9,418 nucleotides of DNA from Pseudanabaena sp. CAN_BIN31 (GTDB lineage: Bacteria; Cyanobacteriota; Cyanobacteriia; Pseudanabaenales; Pseudanabaenaceae), in contig JAJAZG010000292.1 in the NCBI GenBank assembly GCA_026785865.1, positions 1 through 9,418 on the forward strand, given 5' to 3'. Made by a program: the position numbers and the translations under genes. The notes beneath the pieces are model-generated. The model was given only the letters and a program-made list of their open reading frames with translations, ran no database searches and was not told the DNA's origin. Shown piece after piece: positions 5,897 through 9,418 of the stretch; position 1 is the first letter of the stretch; every line of letters starts with the position of its first letter.

Positions 5897-6346
5897 TTAT
5901 TCCCAAAACTTCACAGTTAGCAAAATATCAATATTGCGGCTAAATTGCCACTGATTGGGAAATACAACTTGTGGATAATCTTCCCTGACTTCTATCAAAG
6001 CATCCTGCCAAGCGCGATCAAAAGCCTCCACAAAAAAACGCTTCAAACTTGGTGACTGTTGCAAAGAAATTTTTAAATGGCGGCGCTGCTCGCGAATCGT
6101 AATTTCCCAACCACGAAAATCATAAGCACTATCAACATGTAACCGCTTCAAAAAATGCGCTAATAACACCCCCAAACGACTCTCAATTTCAGCCCGATCG
6201 CGCCCCGCCACAATTTCTAACTCCTCAATCAAATGCAATACATCCAAACCCTGAAAATCACCTATCCGCAAACTAGCGATCGTCTCCTCTAGCCATAGAT
6301 AGGAGTCGCGATCGTAGAGCAATGGTTTAATATTAGTCTGAGTCAT
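5897..6346 (-). CDS. DUF29 family protein
   Basis: 149 residues. DUF29 hallmarks in order: YDRDSYLWLEETIASLR (11-27), L-D-V-L-H-L-I-E-E-L-E (34-44), an R-x-x-I-E-S-R-L-G-V-L-L-A-H-F-L-K block (51-67), W80 with T83 and R85-x2-R88-R89, and PSLKRF (99-104). The family is widespread and often multicopy in cyanobacteria; its function is unknown. I chose the ATG at 6346 over a TTG 18 nt further upstream because TAGGTG lies 8 nt before the ATG and family members start a few residues before the Y-D-x-D motif. The toxin fragment follows 34 nt after the stop in the same frame. Confidence 0.88.
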   Translation of the reverse strand: MTQTNIKPLLYDRDSYLWLEETIASLRIGDFQGLDVLHLIEELEIVAGRDRAEIESRLGVLLAHFLKRLHVDSAYDFRGWEITIREQRRHLKISLQQSPSLKRFFVEAFDRAWQDALIEVREDYPQVVFPNQWQFSRNIDILLTVKFWE

Positions 6347-6382
6347 AGGAACACCTACAATCAATAGAACTCCTATCTCTAC

Positions 6383-6391
6383 AATATAGCA
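6383..6391 (-). promoter_or_regulatory. Possible extended -10 promoter for the DUF29 gene
   Basis: The minus strand reads TGCTATATT 37 nt before the chosen ATG, a fair match to the extended -10 form TGnTATAAT. No good -35 box is seen at the usual distance. It would be the promoter for the DUF29/toxin/Mod-remnant string. Confidence 0.33.
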
Positions 6392-6606
6392 ACATCAATG
6401 TAAATCGTATTCGCCGCACTCGGTAGACGTAGCGATCGCGAGATTAGCGATCGCAAAAGCAGCTAAAGATCGATGCTCTAATTGGTCAAAATGCGATCGC
6501 GTTCAATATCGCGGCGAAAAAATAAAGACGCTAACCAGAAACAATCTGTGAAAAGCGGTATTCTAGTTATATCAGCTAAACATTTCGCAATATATTAAAA
6601 CCGCAA
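6392..6606. other. Divergent spacer between DUF29 and the glycosyltransferase, with clustered HIP1 sites
   Basis: No coding sequence is supported. Three GCGATCGC octamers lie at 6432-6439, 6447-6454 and 6493-6500. The plus-strand promoter for the glycosyltransferase must be here; TATATC near 6570 and TATATT near 6590 are possible -10 boxes, neither convincing. Confidence 0.4.
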
Positions 6607-7977
6607 ATGCACGAGACGGAATTTCGTAGCAGCCTTCAGACAAAGGTCGATCGCCGCAGACTCAAAACAATCATTGCACTTGCCATTGTCTATGGTGTGA
6701 CAATTGGTATGCATTTCGTCCCTTGGATTCGATGGGTGCTGTTGGGATTATTTAGTATTCAAGCTTTGCGATTAATATTTGCGCCGTCATTACCTGCGAT
6801 CGCGCTAAAAAATGAGATAGATCGAGATTCACCTCAAGATCTACCATTTTTCTCACTATTAGCATCGGCAAAAAATGAAGAAGTCGTGATTGGCAATTTG
6901 GTTAAAAATTTGTGCCAAATTAACTATCCCAGCGATCGCTTTGAGGTCTGGATCGTTGATGACAATAGCAGCGATCGCACGCCTGAAGTATTAGCATCAC
7001 TAAAACAAAAATATCCCCAACTCAAAACTTTGCGGCGCGGCGATGACGCTCAAGGCGGCAAGTCTGGCGCATTAAATCAAGTTCTTGCCTTGACAAAAGG
7101 TGACATTATTGGCGTATTTGATGCTGATGCTCAAGCACCTGCGGATGTATTGCGATCGCTTGTCCCAATATTCCAACAATCCAAAATTGGGGCAGTGCAG
7201 TTGCGAAAGGCGATCGCTAACGCTTCCGAAAATTGGTGGACATCGGGACAATCGGCAGAAATGGCGCTTGATTGGTTTTTGCAAGATTTACGGATTCGCG
7301 TTGGCGGTACAGGAGAATTGCGCGGGAATGGTCAATTTGTGCGCCGCACTGCTCTAAAAGATTGCGGTGGATGGAATGAACAAACAATTACTGACGATCT
7401 TGATCTCACGATCCGTTTGCACCTAAGTCAGTGGGATATTGCTTGCCTAAATTCTCCTGCGGTGCAAGAAGAGGGGGTAGTAACTGTGAAGCAGCTATGG
7501 CATCAACGCAATCGCTGGGCTGAGGGTGGATTTCAGCGCTATCTCGACTATTGGGATTTATTGCTAAGCGGTAGGATGGGATTTCTCAAAACCTTCGATG
7601 CTTCGCTCTTTTATATCAATCAATATTTGCTTACGGTTGCTTTCATTCCCGATACGATCGCCACAATCGTATTGAGAGATACGCCAATGTTGCCCGCGAT
7701 CGCAGGTTTTTCTCTGGCTTTAAGTTCAGTAACCATGGCTTTTGGTTTGAGACGCTCCTATCAAATGTCATGGCGATCGGCGATCGCTCAGACTGCTTCT
7801 GGCATGATTTATATGCTGCATTGGATGCCTGTCATTGGTAGTGTCACCCTGAGAATGTGTGTTCTGCCGAAGCGTTTAAAATGGGTGAAAACTCAGCATC
7901 AAGGCGCTAATGATGACATGTTAGAAGAGATAGAATCTCCAGAAATAGAATTGAAAGAGATAGAAAGTAATGCATAA
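6607..7977 (+). CDS. Membrane GT2 family glycosyltransferase
   Basis: 456 residues. Two N-terminal hydrophobic segments (about 21-38 and 41-59) precede a GT-A catalytic domain facing the cytoplasm: S-A-K-N-E-E (87-92), V-D-D-N-S-S-D-R-T (117-125, nucleotide-binding Asp), FDADA (171-175, DxD metal site), T-D-D (262-264, catalytic acid region) and Q300-R-N-R-W304, the QxxRW motif of processive or lipid-linked GT2 enzymes. Three hydrophobic stretches follow (about 333-356, 360-380, 397-417), then an acidic tail. The architecture fits cellulose-synthase-like GT2 enzymes and the cyanobacterial monoglucosyldiacylglycerol synthase; choosing between these needs alignment. UDP-glucose as donor is inference. 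The stop overlaps the next start by 8 nt, so the two genes are probably co-translated. No clear ribosome site precedes the ATG. Confidence 0.9.
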   Translation: MHETEFRSSLQTKVDRRRLKTIIALAIVYGVTIGMHFVPWIRWVLLGLFSIQALRLIFAPSLPAIALKNEIDRDSPQDLPFFSLLASAKNEEVVIGNLVKNLCQINYPSDRFEVWIVDDNSSDRTPEVLASLKQKYPQLKTLRRGDDAQGGKSGALNQVLALTKGDIIGVFDADAQAPADVLRSLVPIFQQSKIGAVQLRKAIANASENWWTSGQSAEMALDWFLQDLRIRVGGTGELRGNGQFVRRTALKDCGGWNEQTITDDLDLTIRLHLSQWDIACLNSPAVQEEGVVTVKQLWHQRNRWAEGGFQRYLDYWDLLLSGRMGFLKTFDASLFYINQYLLTVAFIPDTIATIVLRDTPMLPAIAGFSLALSSVTMAFGLRRSYQMSWRSAIAQTASGMIYMLHWMPVIGSVTLRMCVLPKRLKWVKTQHQGANDDMLEEIESPEIELKEIESNA

Positions 7978-9136
7978 TTGGATTGTCATTGGCGGCGGAA
8001 TTACAGGTGTATCGCTGAGCTATGAATTGCAAAAAGCAGGGTTTTCGGTGTTGCTAATCGAGCAACATCAAAAACTACAGGGCGGCAGCAGTCTTGGTTA
8101 TGGCGGTATTTCATACTGGGCTGGCACAACTGCGCTCACTCAAAAACTTTGCCAAGAGGGAATCGCTCGACAAAGGGAACTATCGAATGAGTTAGGAATA
8201 GATACAGAATTTCGTGAGCTAGATTTACTTTTAACGCTCGAACCCGATGTTGATCCGCAAGCGATTCTCGCGCAGTATGCTAATTTCACGATCGCCCCGA
8301 CTTTACTCAATGCTCAAGAAGCTGGCGATCGCGAACCTTTACTAAATGCTAAAGGAATCGGCGGCGCATTACTATTACCCCACGCCCATGTCAATCTAGA
8401 TAGTTTTGTCAACGCCCATAGCCAAGCACTGCAAAGTTTAGGTGGTGAAATTATCTATACCAAAGTTAATAATTTATTAATCGAAGGCGATCGCGTAGTC
8501 GGTGTAGCCACAGAAATAGGGAAGTTCTATAGTCAGCAAGTTGTTGTTTGTGCAGGTGGACTGTCCCGCGCTCTTCTCAAAGCATCGGGTATCAACGCCA
8601 AAATCTATTTCACCCATGCCGAAGCGATCGATACTGAACCTGTCGATCTGGAATTGCGATCGATGGTAATGCCTGCGGATACTAAGCGTTATCAGCTAGA
8701 GTCAGCGGCTACAAATATTGACCAAGATCCAATTTGGGATGTCGCAGGACATGAGCTTTTACCGCCGTCGGTTGATGCTGGTGCGATCCAGTTTGGCGAT
8801 CGCCGTATCAGGTTTGGACAACTTAGCCGTGTGTTGACCGACCCCTATGCGGCGATCAATCCTGCTCAAAGTGAAGTCGCAATTCGTACTTATGTGAGTA
8901 AAGTTTTGCCAAAAATCGGCGAGCTAAAGGGAAAATGGCGAAATTGTCTGGTCGCATTTAGTCATGACAATTTGCCTTTGGTTGGCTCGCTACAAAATCA
9001 CCCAAATTTGTATTTATTCTCAGGTTTTAGCAACCCAACCACCTATGTACCGACGTTATCTAGAAGGTTCGCCGCCTACGCTAAAGGTAATTCCGACGAT
9101 ATTATTCCCTTGCTGTCGCCACAAAGATTTGCCTGA
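7970..9136 (+). CDS. DAO-family FAD-dependent oxidoreductase
   Basis: 388 residues. An N-terminal Rossmann fold binds FAD: V-I-G-G-G-I-T-G-V (6-14, GxGxxG), E31 at the end of the second strand (ribose contact), then a Q-G-G-S-S-L-G-Y-G-G-I-S loop (37-48) typical of glycine-oxidase and sarcosine-oxidase relatives. A second FAD segment, Q-V-V-V-C-A-G-G-L-S, lies mid-protein, and the C-terminal D333-N-L-P-L-V-G339 ends in a G-F-S-N-P block near the flavin. The substrate is probably an amine or amino acid, by family only. The ATG overlaps the glycosyltransferase stop (7970-7977) and is preceded by a purine-rich GAAAG tract. The last 48 codons are repeated in an inverted copy at the window's right end. 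Confidence 0.9.
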   Translation: MHNWIVIGGGITGVSLSYELQKAGFSVLLIEQHQKLQGGSSLGYGGISYWAGTTALTQKLCQEGIARQRELSNELGIDTEFRELDLLLTLEPDVDPQAILAQYANFTIAPTLLNAQEAGDREPLLNAKGIGGALLLPHAHVNLDSFVNAHSQALQSLGGEIIYTKVNNLLIEGDRVVGVATEIGKFYSQQVVVCAGGLSRALLKASGINAKIYFTHAEAIDTEPVDLELRSMVMPADTKRYQLESAATNIDQDPIWDVAGHELLPPSVDAGAIQFGDRRIRFGQLSRVLTDPYAAINPAQSEVAIRTYVSKVLPKIGELKGKWRNCLVAFSHDNLPLVGSLQNHPNLYLFSGFSNPTTYVPTLSRRFAAYAKGNSDDIIPLLSPQRFA

Positions 9137-9171
9137 ATCAAGTTATAGTCGGCGATCGCCACTTATATCAA
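8990..9171 (+). repeat. Left arm of a large inverted repeat
   Basis: 182 nt that match the reverse complement of 9237-9418 at 173 positions with no gaps. The arm covers the last 48 codons and stop of the oxidoreductase and 35 nt of downstream DNA. It may extend further left; the window edge hides its partner. Confidence 0.95.
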
Positions 9172-9245
9172 GACAAACCAAAACCCAAAGAGTAGATGCG
9201 GCGCTCCGCGCCGCATTTACTATTTCAGTTTTGGATTTGATATAA
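9163..9245. repeat. G+C-rich hairpin element between convergent genes (REP/MITE-like, possible bidirectional terminator)
   Basis: The centre is ATGCGGCGC-TCC-GCGCCGCAT (9196-9216), a 9-bp perfect stem. It extends outward by five more pairs (9191-9195 with 9217-9221, one of them G-U). Beyond a few mismatches, C-C-A-A-A-A-C blocks and terminal TTATATCAA/TTGATATAA (9163-9171/9237-9245) are also inverted, so all 83 nt fold back on themselves. The lack of a T-run after the stem speaks against a classical terminator, but its position between two converging stop codons fits transcription stop in both directions. Confidence 0.7.
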
Positions 9246-9418
9246 TTGGCTATCGCCGACTATAACTTGATTAAAGCAAATCTTTGTGGCGAAAGCAAGG
9301 GAATAATATCGTCGGAATTACCTTTAGCGTAGGCGGCGAACCTTCTAGATAATGTCGGTACATAGGTCGTTGGGTTGCTAAAACCTGAGAATAAATACAA
9401 ATTTGGGTGATTCTGTAA
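9237..9418 (-). repeat. Right arm of the large inverted repeat
   Basis: Reverse-complement partner of 8990-9171, 173/182 identical. It reaches the window edge and very likely continues beyond it. Confidence 0.95.
9260..9418 (-). CDS. Second copy of the FAD-dependent oxidoreductase, C-terminal part (5' part outside window)
   Basis: The minus strand from the right edge reads L-Q-N-H-P-N-L-Y-L-F-S-G-F and on to SPQRFALIKL, then TAG at 9262-9260. It equals residues 341-388 of the oxidoreductase at 7970-9136 without one amino-acid change, although six codons differ silently (CTA/TTA, CAA/CAG, ACC/ACG, ACG/ACA, CTG/CTT, GCC/GCT). The TGA of the left copy is TTA here, so four residues (L-I-K-L) are added. 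The two copies converge tail to tail, with 123 nt between their stop codons. The silent-only pattern suggests both are, or were until recently, under selection as proteins. Whether the copy is complete cannot be seen. Confidence 0.88.
   Translation of the reverse strand, partial: LQNHPNLYLFSGFSNPTTYVPTLSRRFAAYAKGNSDDIIPLLSPQRFALIKL

Noticed and set aside
9191..9221. Classical rho-independent terminator
   Set aside because: The stem is strong, but no run of T follows on either strand, so I list it as a foldback element with a possible terminator role only.

Overview
The window looks like cyanobacterial accessory DNA. The octamer GCGATCGC (HIP1) recurs in genes and spacers, base composition is A+T-leaning, and the sppA, DUF29 and glycosyltransferase genes are of cyanobacterial type. 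A filamentous Pseudanabaena-like organism is my guess for the host; that part is inference.

Positions 1-6346 run on the minus strand. Read in the direction of transcription the order is: a DUF29 gene (6346-5897); a RelE/ParE-like toxin whose first strand seems lost and which has no antitoxin (5863-5639); the first ~55 codons of a type III Mod-like methyltransferase, then a broken end (5636-5442); a 1262-codon single-chain restriction-modification (R-M) gene (5356-1568); an 80-residue protein of unknown role (1504-1262); an HNH nuclease (1259-810); a stranded 3' tail of a second R-M gene (806-738); and a short-form signal peptide peptidase, sppA, cut by the window edge (622-1). Positions 738-5863 therefore read as a worn defence island.

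The central observation is in the R-M gene. Between its target-recognition region and its conserved C-terminal region lies an in-frame insert of about 250 codons. The insert holds a complete-looking REP-associated tyrosine transposase (RAYT, Y1/HUH family; H955-V-H957 and Y1017) and five copies of a 20-bp perfect palindrome, CAAGGGGCTTAAGCCCCTTG or a close variant. Three copies lie on one side and two on the other, and all are read in the same phase as the peptide R/M-G-L-S-P-L. The whole 1262-codon frame stays open. This looks like a RAYT/REP mobile unit that has become, or evolved as, a translated domain of a restriction enzyme.

A second structural oddity lies at the 3' end of the same gene. 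The HNH cassette is bracketed by 49-bp direct repeats (44/49 identical) of the R-M gene's last codons, so the cassette was either inserted with a replacement tail or left behind when a second R-M gene was deleted.

Positions 6607-9136 are on the plus strand: a membrane GT2 glycosyltransferase overlapping by 8 nt a DAO-type FAD-dependent oxidoreductase. From 9237 to the window end, the 3' end of the oxidoreductase gene is repeated in inverted orientation (173/182 identical; coding differences before the stop are all synonymous). A second, convergent copy therefore enters from the right edge, and a G+C-rich hairpin sits at the centre of symmetry (9206).
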